A DNA stretch of 64,000 nt from Pseudoalteromonas sp. XMcav2-N (GTDB lineage: Bacteria > Pseudomonadota > Gammaproteobacteria > Enterobacterales > Alteromonadaceae): positions 186,001-250,000 of the forward strand of contig NZ_JAMXSF010000001.1 of NCBI RefSeq assembly GCF_024124545.1, given 5' to 3'. Positions 53,821 through 62,600 of the stretch are shown piece after piece. The first letter of the stretch is position 1. Every line of letters starts with the position of its first letter. The position numbers and the translations under genes were made by a program. The notes beneath the pieces were generated by a model, which did no database searches, was not told the origin of the DNA, and saw nothing but the letters and a program-made list of their open reading frames with translations.

Positions 53821-54279
53821 ATGTTTGTTGCGTTGAAGTGGGATCATCAGATTGGTGCCCATTTTGTTTCCTGGATTGTGGTTGAATGCTCGGCCGTAAG
53901 AGAAAAGTTTGGTCTGCCACAGGCCTTACCACCACGACGTGATGTCGCCTATTTTGTTGATCCAGCCACTGCTGAGGAAGACGCAAAAGCCTTTGCTGAT
54001 TATAAAAACGGTATTACCAGCATTGAGAGTTGTGCAGATTATGCCCCTTATTTGTCTGATCACCATGGATTCTGCCACTATAGCTGGGACCATACTTATC
54101 TGGAAGAGCTGGTGAAGCACGCTGTGCTGTACTGGGAAGATGGTCAACATAAGCGGCCTGAGCCGGTGCGCGACGATGTTGCTTATTTCGCTTGCCCGAA
54201 AGACTCTGAATCAGATAGTCGGTTTTTTGCGCAGTATAAGCTGCATACATCCACTGAGGCATTCGCGAAGTCTGCTTAA
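53821..54279 (+). CDS. Small protein with an internal duplication, unknown function
   Basis: A 152-residue soluble protein with no signal peptide. Two segments are similar: RRDVAYFVDPATAEEDAKAF (about 40-60) and RDDVAYFACPKDSESDSRFF (about 116-135), both followed by a short Y-K stretch, so the protein looks like two copies of one unit. It is rich in Trp, His and Tyr. AGGAG lies six bases before the ATG. I do not recognise the family, and no function is claimed. It is convergent with the NPP1-like gene. Confidence 0.75.
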   Translation: MFVALKWDHQIGAHFVSWIVVECSAVREKFGLPQALPPRRDVAYFVDPATAEEDAKAFADYKNGITSIESCADYAPYLSDHHGFCHYSWDHTYLEELVKHAVLYWEDGQHKRPEPVRDDVAYFACPKDSESDSRFFAQYKLHTSTEAFAKSA

Positions 54280-54293
54280 ATTGAGCAGAGCAG

Positions 54294-54312
54294 GCCCGCC
54301 ACTAAGGCGGGC
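54294..54312. terminator. GC-rich hairpin between convergent genes
   Basis: GCCCGCC and GGCGGGC pair over seven bases with a 5-base loop between the small duplicated-repeat gene and the NPP1-like gene. It lacks a T-run on either side, so it would be a weak bidirectional terminator. Confidence 0.5.
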
Positions 54313-54324
54313 TGACAGAAGGGG

Positions 54325-55122
54325 TTACTGTGCCGCTAACACGTCTGCAGTCGTGAAAGTAGGATATTCCGCGGGCTTGAAGCGGTTAAGATTAGTTAAA
54401 AAGCGACTGTCTTTTACTGGTAAGGTCGCTGAGCCATAATCGTATTGATTTAGCTTGTCGCGCAATCCTTGATTATCTATGCCATCTCCGGACATTTCGT
54501 ACCAGCTGATGATTGCTGGTGTAACAAAGCGATTATATTCATTCTCTGCCGCTTCATTTGATTTAGCAAAACGAAATGCGTGGGTGAGAATGCCGTCTTT
54601 GTGGTAGACAATTTTCAGATGACCATTTTCAAAGGGTAATTCGTTAGCCGGTTTGGTATACAAATCACCATGGGCACTGTAACTGCCGTGAGTGACCTGA
54701 CCGTCTTTGGTCCATACTGCGGCATATTCCCAGTCATGGCGGTGGCCACCTCCAAAATAAGGGAACACCTGATCCTTTTTGAAGTACATTGCATAAAAGT
54801 GGCCACAGTAACGACCTTGTCCCGTTTCTGCGCAGGCATAACGGTGCACGGTATTTGAGGTTGCTAAAAACTGGCTGTCTCTGCAACTGCCACCCAAACT
54901 ACCCGATGTTTTGAGTCCTGCATTTTGCTGTCCGGTCCGGCTTATCCCTGCGCTCGGCAGACAGCCATCTCCGTCAAAATCGAACACGGGTTCTGTACCG
55001 TTGATCACATATCCGTCAGGCAGCGCCTGATCAAGTGCGGCGAAATCATTGGCCAGCGCGCCACCGCTTAATAAAGTAGTGGCGACAAATAAGGTAATAG
55101 CACGTGGATGCTTTGTTGTCAT
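54325..55122 (-). CDS. NPP1/NLP (necrosis-inducing) family secreted protein
   Basis: A 265-residue protein with a signal peptide (ITLFVATTLLSGGALA), so it is exported. GGHRHDWEYAAVW near residues 124-136 is the hallmark NLP heptapeptide GHRHDWE that binds a metal and is needed for membrane damage in NLPs. Cysteines in the N-terminal third could form disulfides. NLPs in plant pathogens lyse plasma membranes by binding sphingolipids. In a marine bacterium the target could be an alga or other eukaryote, which is inference. It is transcribed alone. Confidence 0.88.
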   Translation of the reverse strand: MTTKHPRAITLFVATTLLSGGALANDFAALDQALPDGYVINGTEPVFDFDGDGCLPSAGISRTGQQNAGLKTSGSLGGSCRDSQFLATSNTVHRYACAETGQGRYCGHFYAMYFKKDQVFPYFGGGHRHDWEYAAVWTKDGQVTHGSYSAHGDLYTKPANELPFENGHLKIVYHKDGILTHAFRFAKSNEAAENEYNRFVTPAIISWYEMSGDGIDNQGLRDKLNQYDYGSATLPVKDSRFLTNLNRFKPAEYPTFTTADVLAAQ

Positions 55123-55212
55123 AATCGTTCCTTACATCATTGGGGTTGTCATTGTGAGGCGATAATATGACATAAGGGTAAATGGTGTGTGAAGTTTTTT
55201 GTTCTTTTAAAG

Positions 55213-55374
55213 TTAACTTACTTCCGTATCCAGCTTTTTTGTAAAATCGGCCTGAACTATCTCGAGTGCCGCCAGCACCTGCTTCGCGGGTACTTCGTTT
55301 TGCTCGAGCAGCATGATCAGGTCTACGGCGAGCTTGATGTGCTCAGGTGCGCTTTCTAGTGTTTTTTGGGTCAT
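55213..55374 (-). CDS. ybaM: YbaM/RsmS-like small protein
   Basis: A 53-residue protein. [21 protein letters not shown], read in two parts, and [16 protein letters not shown] match E. coli YbaM (renamed RsmS) along its length. In Enterobacterales ybaM lies beside priC, as here. The ATG shares four bases with the comFB-like stop (ATGA), so the two are translationally coupled. The function is little known; the homologue affects extracellular enzyme control in Pectobacterium. Confidence 0.85.
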   Translation of the reverse strand: MTQKTLESAPEHIKLAVDLIMLLEQNEVPAKQVLAALEIVQADFTKKLDTEVS

Positions 55375-55643
55375 GGTTGAAACTGTTTCTTTTTCGCAAT
55401 TTGTGCCAGTGCGTAATCCACGGCTTCTTTGACTTTGGCTTCCATCTCCGTTCTTTCGTCGGTGGGCAGGTAAAACTCCATGTCTACGTCATAACGAATG
55501 TAACGAGCTGGCAAACGGTTTAATGCGGTACAACACAGGTCTGCCATGACATCTTCATCGTATTTATGGTCAAGACCCCGTTCTTCAATGTTTTCGAGCA
55601 CAATTTTCTCGTAATAATTGTGCAAATCATCATGAAGTTTCAT
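55371..55643 (-). CDS. ComFB-like (late competence) family protein
   Basis: A 90-residue protein opening [19 protein letters not shown] and containing [21 protein letters not shown], the pattern of the ComFB family first named in Bacillus competence. Its biochemical role is unsettled; some relatives bind cyclic dinucleotides, which I cannot test here. It overlaps ybaM by four bases and lies 89 bases after the HDAC-like gene. The acidic N-terminus and helix pairs suggest a small helical bundle. Confidence 0.82.
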   Translation of the reverse strand: MKLHDDLHNYYEKIVLENIEERGLDHKYDEDVMADLCCTALNRLPARYIRYDVDMEFYLPTDERTEMEAKVKEAVDYALAQIAKKKQFQP

Positions 55644-55732
55644 CGTAGTGCTCCATTTTGAAGTTATTGTAATTGTACAACATAAACCACCTCAGTGGTT
55701 AATGCTACCAGCAATTTTAAACCTGCAAAATG

Positions 55733-56674
55733 TCACTCTGTGTGGGTGGAACACTGTGGGGAAAGAGTGTTAAAGCGCTCGGGCCAGACGTGCTGCAGCG
55801 CGATAAAGAGTTGCTGGTGAACGTCAACCAGCCGGCTGATATTACGCTGATAACCCCCTCCAAGTGCGGCCATCAGGGGAATTTGATGCTGCTTTGCATG
55901 GTTTAATACTTGAGTATCCCTTGCCAATACGCCTTCCAGACTAATGTCTAAATGCCCGAGCTCGTCACGATGGTAAATGTCTGCGCCTGCGTTATACAGT
56001 ATGATGTCTGGCTGATGAAGACGAGTACACAGATTCAGGGCTTCACCTAGTGTCGTGAGGTAAGTGTCATCTGAACAGCCGGTGGGTAAGGCAAAGTCGT
56101 AGTCGGACGCTTGCTTCAGCTTGGGAAAGTTCTGCTCACAATGGAGTGAGCAGGTGATTATCTGAGTGTCTGATTTTAGGATCTCAGCACTACCATCACC
56201 CTGGTGTACGTCACAGTCCAGCAGTAATACTGTGTCGGCCTGTCCGTTTTTGATAAGAGTTCTGGCGGCAATGGCGAGATCGTTGAAAATGCAAAAACCA
56301 GCAGCTCTGTCGCTGAAGGCATGATGATAGCCACCACTGAGGTTGGCTGCAAATCCGCTGCTCAGCGCAAGCTCCGTGGCTTCCAGTGTCGTACCGATGG
56401 AGCGCAGTGTTCGTTCAACCAATTGCGGCGACCAGGGAAAACCCATGCGTTTAATAGCACCAGCCGATAAAGTGCCATCGAGGAACTGTGCAACGTAATG
56501 TGCATCATGACACACCATGAGTTGCTCAGGTGTGGCTATACGCTTTGATTGCGTAAGCCATTGTGCACACGATGTATGTGTTAGCTGCTGATAAAGCAGA
56601 CGATATTTATCAATCGGAAACCTGTGCCTTGGCGGTAAAGAGAGGTCACTATAACTAGGGTGATAAAACAACAT
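55733..56674 (-). CDS. Histone-deacetylase-family amidohydrolase
   Basis: A 313-residue protein. Tandem catalytic His (GGYHHAFSDRAAGFC), the zinc-ligand DxH (LLDCDVHQGDG), a second Asp (YNAGADIYHRDELG) and the Gly-rich GGGYQRN loop match the class of acetoin-utilisation and acetylpolyamine amidohydrolases. It removes an acetyl group from a small acyl-amide or protein. It follows priC by 20 bases. Confidence 0.9.
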   Translation of the reverse strand: MLFYHPSYSDLSLPPRHRFPIDKYRLLYQQLTHTSCAQWLTQSKRIATPEQLMVCHDAHYVAQFLDGTLSAGAIKRMGFPWSPQLVERTLRSIGTTLEATELALSSGFAANLSGGYHHAFSDRAAGFCIFNDLAIAARTLIKNGQADTVLLLDCDVHQGDGSAEILKSDTQIITCSLHCEQNFPKLKQASDYDFALPTGCSDDTYLTTLGEALNLCTRLHQPDIILYNAGADIYHRDELGHLDISLEGVLARDTQVLNHAKQHQIPLMAALGGGYQRNISRLVDVHQQLFIALQHVWPERFNTLSPQCSTHTE

Positions 56675-56694
56675 ATAGGAGGCAATTTTCCATA

Positions 56695-57294
56695 TCAGAA
56701 GCGGGTCTGTTTTTCTTTTTGCTGGATTTTATCTTCAGTGGCACTGATGGCCTTGCGACATCGCCCGAGCCGACCATGTAGCGCAAGAATTTCTTTATTG
56801 AGCTGACTGGCCTGCTCTGGCGTTGCTTTTATCAGCTGATCCTGACGCAGCGAGATCATTTCTTGCAGGCGCCTTTCAAATTCATGGTTTTGGGACAATT
56901 CCTGATAAAGTTCATGGGTAGGCTGCATGATCTTTTTGACGGCCTGACGAAAGACTTTTGCCTTCTTATGGGGCTGGAAACGGTTTTCTTTCGCCCACAC
57001 GGGGGTTGATTTCAGCACTTTAATGATGGCTTCAATCTGTTCACCGATGTGTTCTACGGCATATTGCAGCGCATGGCGTTGCGACTGCGGAGGCAAATGT
57101 GCCAGCGCTTCTTTGACTTCATCTACATAGTCGCTGAGTTTGAGGCTTTTACTACGAAACACATGACTGTCAAACAGGCTGGGTTGTGACTGAATATAAC
57201 GGTTTTTATCAAACCATTTTGCGTTATCAAACTGCTGGGCGTGATGTTGCAACTCTTCAACGCGCTGCCTGAGTTTCTCCAGTGGCTGACTCAT
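56695..57294 (-). CDS. priC: Primosomal replication protein PriC
   Basis: A 199-residue highly helical, basic and Gln-rich protein of the PriC family, slightly longer than E. coli PriC (175). It helps restart stalled forks by loading DnaB. Its place next to ybaM in the same cluster as dinG matches the E. coli priC neighbourhood in part. It overlaps the TSUP gene by four bases. Confidence 0.83.
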   Translation of the reverse strand: MSQPLEKLRQRVEELQHHAQQFDNAKWFDKNRYIQSQPSLFDSHVFRSKSLKLSDYVDEVKEALAHLPPQSQRHALQYAVEHIGEQIEAIIKVLKSTPVWAKENRFQPHKKAKVFRQAVKKIMQPTHELYQELSQNHEFERRLQEMISLRQDQLIKATPEQASQLNKEILALHGRLGRCRKAISATEDKIQQKEKQTRF

Positions 57295-58070
57295 ACCATA
57301 TAGGCCTCAAAAATAAGTTTTGCTGTCAGGATAATCACCACAGTATTAAACAGGGGTTTGATCAGCCGACTACCAAACTTTATCGCTGAATGCGCCCCAA
57401 GCCAAGCACCCAGCATCAAAAATGCGCCCATAGCCAGGCCCAGCAGGTAATTTACATGACCCAGTGCAACGAAAGTGATCAGGGAAATAAAGTTCGAAAC
57501 AAAATTCATCGAACGTGCAAGACCGCAATTAAGCAGCAGGCTCATCTTATAAAGCATATCATTGGATGCGGTCCAGAAAGTGCCGGTCCCTGGACCTGCC
57601 AGGCCATCGAAAAATCCCAGTGCCAGGCCTTGCAGCCACTGTTTGACCTTGAGTACGGCGGTTTTTTCGGGCAAGTCTATGGAATCACTGTGGCTCATTC
57701 TGCCAAACAGGCTATACAGAGCAACCAGCAAAATAATGACAGGAATAAGCTTATTCAGGAACTCAATACTGAGTGAGTCGACCAATAAAGTGCCCAGAGC
57801 AGCGCCAATGGCGGTGGCGAGCACGGAAGCTGCCCAAAACCTCGGGTTAAAGAGGTTTTTTTTGTAATAAGTAAAGCTGGCTGTTAAAGAACCAAAGCTG
57901 GCTGCAAGCTTATTGGTGCCCAGTGCCATGTGTGGAGGCAGGCCCGCAGTGAGCAGGGCGGGCACAGTGAGCATACCACCACCCCCGGCGATCGCATCAA
58001 TGAATCCTGCGGCCAGTGCAACCGTACATAACAACGCCAAGGTGGCTGGGTCTAAAGCAAATTCGAGCAT
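57291..58070 (-). CDS. TauE/SafE (TSUP) family permease
   Basis: A 259-residue inner-membrane protein with about eight hydrophobic segments, opening GFIDAIAGGGGMLTVPALL, the TSUP signature, repeated in the second half around GLAGPGTGTFW. TSUP proteins move sulfite, sulfoacetate or related organic anions. It starts three bases after the dinG stop and overlaps priC, so it is in one operon with DNA-repair genes though its transport role looks unrelated. Confidence 0.88.
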   Translation of the reverse strand: MLEFALDPATLALLCTVALAAGFIDAIAGGGGMLTVPALLTAGLPPHMALGTNKLAASFGSLTASFTYYKKNLFNPRFWAASVLATAIGAALGTLLVDSLSIEFLNKLIPVIILLVALYSLFGRMSHSDSIDLPEKTAVLKVKQWLQGLALGFFDGLAGPGTGTFWTASNDMLYKMSLLLNCGLARSMNFVSNFISLITFVALGHVNYLLGLAMGAFLMLGAWLGAHSAIKFGSRLIKPLFNTVVIILTAKLIFEAYMV

Positions 58071-58073
58071 GGA

Positions 58074-60143
58074 TCAGTCTATTTGTTTCGCAAAGGGTGG
58101 CAGCGTGTCCAGCATCGCCTTGCCATATCGTTTGGTGACCAGGCGTCTGTCGAGTATGGTGATGCGGCCAGAATCCGTTTCTTTGCGCAGCAGTCTACCA
58201 CAGCTTTGGACTAATTTCTTGGCAGCATCTGGCACCGTAATCGATAAAAATGGATTTCCTCCTTTAGACTGAATGAATTCAGCCTGTGCCTCTTCAACTG
58301 GTGACGTAGGAACCGCAAAGGGGATCTTAGTGATCACCAGGTTCTCCAGGTACTTGCCTGGCAAGTCTAACCCCTCAGACAAACTCTGAGTACCAAATAA
58401 AATACTACCCGCGCCTAAATCAATGGCGGCGCGGTGGCGCTTGAGCAGCTCTTCTCGGGACAGTTCGCCCTGCACCAGGATCTGCCAGTTTTGTTTGCGC
58501 AGTTTGGCAACCACGTGATCCATTTGCCAGTAGGAGGCAAACAGCACCAGGTTAGCCTTTTTCTTGTCCAGATAGTCGGGTAGCGCTTCTGCAAGATAAT
58601 CACTGAAGGCTTTGTCTGTAGGTTCCGTTTTGGTCTGTGGAATATGCAGCTTGGCTTGTTTGGCATAATCAAAGGGAGAATCGGCTTTGATATATTTGAC
58701 ACCAGGTTCGTTGCTGAGTCCGCTTTCTCGCGCAAAGTGGTCGAAGTTACCCATAGCACTTAGCGTGGCAGAACATAACACGGCCCCGGCACATTCGCGC
58801 CAAAGGTTATCTTTCAGATAAAACCCCACTTCAATGGGACAGTCACACAATAGGTAGTCATGATGGTGCTTGTAGTCCAGACGTTTTATCCAGCGTGCAT
58901 GTGGCGTGCCTTCACCTTTTGTGGCGTAGCTGAACCATAACTTATTGAGCTGCTCGAGACGATTAATATACTGACCGCTTTCTGCCAGTATGGGATCGGC
59001 AATAAAGCCCTGGACGTCACCATCATTAACATCCAGGGTCAACGCATCATGCATTTTGCTCAGTGTGCGCAGTGCATCCTGAGTGGCATCGGCGATGTCT
59101 TTGGCGCGCTCTTTGAGTTGCTCCGGCACTTCGCCATGCAAAAAACGATGGGTATCATCATCGTTGTAGTTATAGTCAGATTGATCCAGCATGTCTCTGA
59201 CCTGTCGGAGTACTTTGCCCGCATCATTGGCTGCGTCATTGAGCTTGAAATTTTGCCCGATGGCTTTTTGTGACACGACAACATTGGCCATTTTACCGCT
59301 GAACTTGAGCAGTTTGTCCAGCCACTCTATCGTACCTTTAATCGTTGCTGCTGCGGATGAGAAGTCCCGGGTAATATGCGGCAAATGGTGAGCCTCGTCG
59401 ATAACGTAAAAGGTCTCTTCCGGGTCACTCAAAATGGTGCCGCCACCGAGTTCCAGATCGGCAAGTAAAAGGGCATGGTTGATCACCAGTACATCCATTT
59501 GTGCGATTTTCTGCCTGGCCAGGTGAAAAGGACATAAGTTGTGAGATTTCAGCTGTCGTTGGCAAGCATGTTTATCGCAGGCGATGAGGTTCCAGACTTT
59601 GTCCGGGATGGTATCGGCCCAACTGTCTCTGTCACCTTGCCAGCGTTTATCCTGATAGGCTTTTGCCAGTTCTTGTAAGCAGCGCTGTTCCATTGCCGAC
59701 AAAGGGGAGCTGGTTGTCGGCATCAGAGACATTTGCGTTTCTTCACCGCTCACTGCAGCCATTAGTTTTTGCACACAGATATAACGCTGGCGACCTTTAA
59801 CGAGATCAAATTTAAAATCGAGGCCGGAGTGTTCCTTAAAAAAGGGCAGTTCTTTATTGAGTAATTGTTCCTGTAGCGCAACGGTGGCAGTTGAGATGAT
59901 CAGTTTTTTCTTTTTTGCCAGTGCCATGGGCAGAGCCCCCAGGCAGTATGCCAGTGACTTACCCGTACCGGTCCCTGCTTCAATCACACAGATACGTTGA
60001 GATTTGTGATAGTCACCACCCAAGGTTTTAGCGATTTCTGCAACCAGATAGTTCTGTCCGGCGCGAGGGCGGAAGCCTTCGAGTTGTTCGGCAATGTTGG
60101 TGTGCGCCTGACGTATGGTTTTTTTTAGAGAATCTGACAGCAT
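58074..60143 (-). CDS. dinG: DinG-type ATP-dependent DNA helicase with iron-sulfur cluster
   Basis: A 689-residue XPD-like superfamily 2 helicase. Walker A is EAGTGTGKS, the DEAH box is VIDEAHHLPH, and four cysteines (RYICVQK, IACDKHACQ, LCPFHL) match those of E. coli DinG that hold the 4Fe-4S cluster. It unwinds D-loops and R-loops. ATG 60143 (MLSDSL) aligns with DinG starts; an in-frame TTG six codons earlier is less likely. It is divergent from polB, 67 bases apart, and heads the TSUP-priC-HDAC-comFB-ybaM cluster. Confidence 0.92.
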   Translation of the reverse strand: MLSDSLKKTIRQAHTNIAEQLEGFRPRAGQNYLVAEIAKTLGGDYHKSQRICVIEAGTGTGKSLAYCLGALPMALAKKKKLIISTATVALQEQLLNKELPFFKEHSGLDFKFDLVKGRQRYICVQKLMAAVSGEETQMSLMPTTSSPLSAMEQRCLQELAKAYQDKRWQGDRDSWADTIPDKVWNLIACDKHACQRQLKSHNLCPFHLARQKIAQMDVLVINHALLLADLELGGGTILSDPEETFYVIDEAHHLPHITRDFSSAAATIKGTIEWLDKLLKFSGKMANVVVSQKAIGQNFKLNDAANDAGKVLRQVRDMLDQSDYNYNDDDTHRFLHGEVPEQLKERAKDIADATQDALRTLSKMHDALTLDVNDGDVQGFIADPILAESGQYINRLEQLNKLWFSYATKGEGTPHARWIKRLDYKHHHDYLLCDCPIEVGFYLKDNLWRECAGAVLCSATLSAMGNFDHFARESGLSNEPGVKYIKADSPFDYAKQAKLHIPQTKTEPTDKAFSDYLAEALPDYLDKKKANLVLFASYWQMDHVVAKLRKQNWQILVQGELSREELLKRHRAAIDLGAGSILFGTQSLSEGLDLPGKYLENLVITKIPFAVPTSPVEEAQAEFIQSKGGNPFLSITVPDAAKKLVQSCGRLLRKETDSGRITILDRRLVTKRYGKAMLDTLPPFAKQID

Positions 60144-60167
60144 GTAGGATCGCTTAAGCAAAAAAGT

Positions 60168-60183
60168 ATGGATATAATTACAG
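60168..60183. promoter_or_regulatory. Degenerate LexA-like box between dinG and polB
   Basis: The 16 bases ATGG-ATATAATT-ACAG keep the CTGT-N8-ACAG spacing, the exact ACAG half and an AT-rich centre, but the left half has two changes from CTGT. TATAAT at 60173-60178 inside it could be the polB -10. Both flanking genes are SOS genes in E. coli, which raises its prior. Confidence 0.45.
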
Positions 60184-60210
60184 GTATTCTATTCTAGGCG
60201 GGGATCCCCT

Positions 60211-62553
60211 TTGGCACAAGCGGTATATCAGGGCTTTATCCTTTCACGGCAACAGATCCATCTAAACAACAGATTGCACCTGTGTTACTGGTTTAAATCT
60301 GCGCAAGGCTTGCTAAAAGTGATCACTGAGCCGCAGCAGGCAGTGTTGTTTATCCGCACTTCAGATGCTGAAAAAGCCCGTTCCCGTTTGGCCGGAGTCA
60401 CCTCTGGCGTTGAATTTAAGCCGTTAACGCTCAAACACCTCGACCAGTCACCGGTTACCGGTTTGTATTGCTCTACTTTGAGTGATTTCTATCAGATTAA
60501 AGAGAGTCTGACCGATCATATTATTCTGTATGAGGCGGATATTCGTCATGCCGACAGGTACCTGATGGAACGGTTTATTCGCGGAGGAGCCTGGATATCT
60601 GGCCATGCTGTAAAAAAAGCAGGATACACAGAAATCCGACAAGCACGGCTAAAACCATCGCCGCAATTTGTCCCTGAGTTGTCTATGTTGTCGCTGGACA
60701 TTGAATGCAGCGGGGAAGGTGTGTTGTTCTCTGTTGGGCTGGTCACGGAGTCACAACGGCTTGTAATTATGATAGGCGAGCCAGAAACCGCAGAAGTCAA
60801 TGTGCGCTGGGTTGCTGATGAGTTGTCATTATTGCAGGCTCTGGTTGAGGAAGTTAACCGCATGGATCCGGATGTGATCATCGGTTGGAACGTCATTGAG
60901 TTTGACTGTGCGGTATTAAATGAAAGGGCTGAAGCGTTGGGTGTCTCGCTGAGTTTTGGGCGAGATGGTACCCCCACGCAAGTATCGAAAGGGAACTTTA
61001 CCCGGGTACTCATAGCGGGTCGGGTGGTACTGGATGGTATAGATACCATGAAAAATGCCACCTACCATTTTGAAACCTTTAAGTTGGCTTATGTCGCTCA
61101 GCAAGTGCTGGGGACAAGTAAATTAATCGAACAAGACGACAGGCTCGACGCGATCATACGCCTGTTTCATAAGGATAAGCCGGCACTGGCGAGTTATAAC
61201 TTGCAGGACTGTGTGCTGGTCTGGGATATATTTACTAAGCTGTCTTTGCTGGAGTTTGCTATCGCCCGTACACAGTTAACGGGCTTGGAGTTGGAGCGTA
61301 TGGGTGGATCAGTGGCTGCATTCACCAATTTATACCTGCCCTTATTGCACCGTAGTGGGTATATTGCACCTAATCTGGGTGAGCATGGCCTGACATTTGA
61401 CAGCCCTGGGGGCTATGTGATGGATTCTCGGCCGGGGTTGTATCAAAATGTATTGGTACTCGATTTCAAAAGCCTCTATCCCTCCATTATACGCACCTTT
61501 CATATCGACCCTATGGGTTTGATAGAAGGACTCAAGTCGCCTCAGGATGCTATCCCCGGTTTTAATAAGGGGGCTTTTTCCCGCACTCAGCACCATCTAC
61601 CTAGGTTAGTCGCACAGCTGGCGCAGGCACGCCAGGAGGCTAAAGACCGGGGCGAGAAAATGCTGCAACAGGCCATCAAAATTATTATGAATAGCCTGTA
61701 CGGTGTTCTGGGGTCACGGGGCTGCCGGTTTTATGATCCCCGATTGTCCAGTTCTATTACCCTGCGTGGTCACGAGATTATGCAAACCACACGAGGCTGG
61801 ATTGAAGAGATGGGATATGAAGTTATTTATGGTGATACGGATTCCACCTTTGTATGTGTGCCTGACTGCTTGTCTGCTGCTCAATGTCAGCAACTAGGTA
61901 AAAGTCTGATGAAGGAAATCAATCTGCGCTGGGCTAAACACATTGAGTGTCATTTCAATTTGCCAAATTATCTGGAAATTGAGTTTGAAACACATTATAG
62001 CCCCTTCTTTATGCCTACTATCCGGGGTCAGGAAACAGGGTCTAAAAAACGCTATGTTGGTCAAATCCAAACAGAACAGGGCAGAGAACTGGTGTTTAAA
62101 GGACTGGAAACGGTGCGCAGTGACTGGACTGAAATTGCGAAAGAGTACCAACAGGCGGTCATCAGAGCCCTGTTTGATGGCCTGGATGTGATTTCAGTAA
62201 CGGAGCAGTATATTGCCTTGATCAACAGTGGCCAGGCAGATAACAAGCTCATCTATAAGAAACGTCTGGGTAAGCCCCTTAATGCCTACGTTAAGAATAT
62301 TCCGCCACATGTCAGGGCGGCAAAAGAGGCACATAGTAAGGGTATCAACAGGGCACTCTCAAAAGGAAGCCAGGTTGCTTACTATATTAGTAGGTCTGGC
62401 CCTAAACTGGTAAGCGGAGCGTTAGTCAATCCGGATTACAGTCATTATATAGAAAAACAGATCTTGCCTATTTATCAAATGCTACCGGATATCGATCTGG
62501 AGGCCATCACGTTACATGGCCAGCGGACGCTGGATCTGTCCTCAGATTTGTAA
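60211..62553 (+). CDS. polB: DNA polymerase II (family B)
   Basis: A 780-residue family B polymerase. Exonuclease motifs are LSLDIECSGEG, IIGWNVIEFD and YNLQDCVLVWDI; polymerase motifs are LDFKSLYPSI (A), IIMNSLYGVLGS (B) and YGDTDST (C), all catalytic acids present. It has the PolB length (783 in E. coli). It replicates past damage and proofreads. The start is TTG 60211, directly after the palindrome GGGGATCCCC at 60200-60209 that overlaps the ribosome site. It is divergent from dinG. Confidence 0.94.
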   Translation: MAQAVYQGFILSRQQIHLNNRLHLCYWFKSAQGLLKVITEPQQAVLFIRTSDAEKARSRLAGVTSGVEFKPLTLKHLDQSPVTGLYCSTLSDFYQIKESLTDHIILYEADIRHADRYLMERFIRGGAWISGHAVKKAGYTEIRQARLKPSPQFVPELSMLSLDIECSGEGVLFSVGLVTESQRLVIMIGEPETAEVNVRWVADELSLLQALVEEVNRMDPDVIIGWNVIEFDCAVLNERAEALGVSLSFGRDGTPTQVSKGNFTRVLIAGRVVLDGIDTMKNATYHFETFKLAYVAQQVLGTSKLIEQDDRLDAIIRLFHKDKPALASYNLQDCVLVWDIFTKLSLLEFAIARTQLTGLELERMGGSVAAFTNLYLPLLHRSGYIAPNLGEHGLTFDSPGGYVMDSRPGLYQNVLVLDFKSLYPSIIRTFHIDPMGLIEGLKSPQDAIPGFNKGAFSRTQHHLPRLVAQLAQARQEAKDRGEKMLQQAIKIIMNSLYGVLGSRGCRFYDPRLSSSITLRGHEIMQTTRGWIEEMGYEVIYGDTDSTFVCVPDCLSAAQCQQLGKSLMKEINLRWAKHIECHFNLPNYLEIEFETHYSPFFMPTIRGQETGSKKRYVGQIQTEQGRELVFKGLETVRSDWTEIAKEYQQAVIRALFDGLDVISVTEQYIALINSGQADNKLIYKKRLGKPLNAYVKNIPPHVRAAKEAHSKGINRALSKGSQVAYYISRSGPKLVSGALVNPDYSHYIEKQILPIYQMLPDIDLEAITLHGQRTLDLSSDL

Positions 62554-62560
62554 TTGCGTG

Positions 62561-62600
62561 CAAGCGGTTCTTTAGCCGCTTGTAAGCAAATCTTTTTTTC
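62561..62600 (+). terminator. Terminator after polB
   Basis: CAAGCGG and CCGCTTG pair over seven bases with an 8-base loop (62561-62582), followed by TAAGCAAATC and then seven T. It lies eight bases after the polB stop. Confidence 0.75.

Noticed and set aside
60200-60209. GGGGATCCCC palindrome as an operator for polB
   Set aside because: It overlaps the ribosome site, has no loop and is a common 10-base palindrome; nothing else supports regulation.
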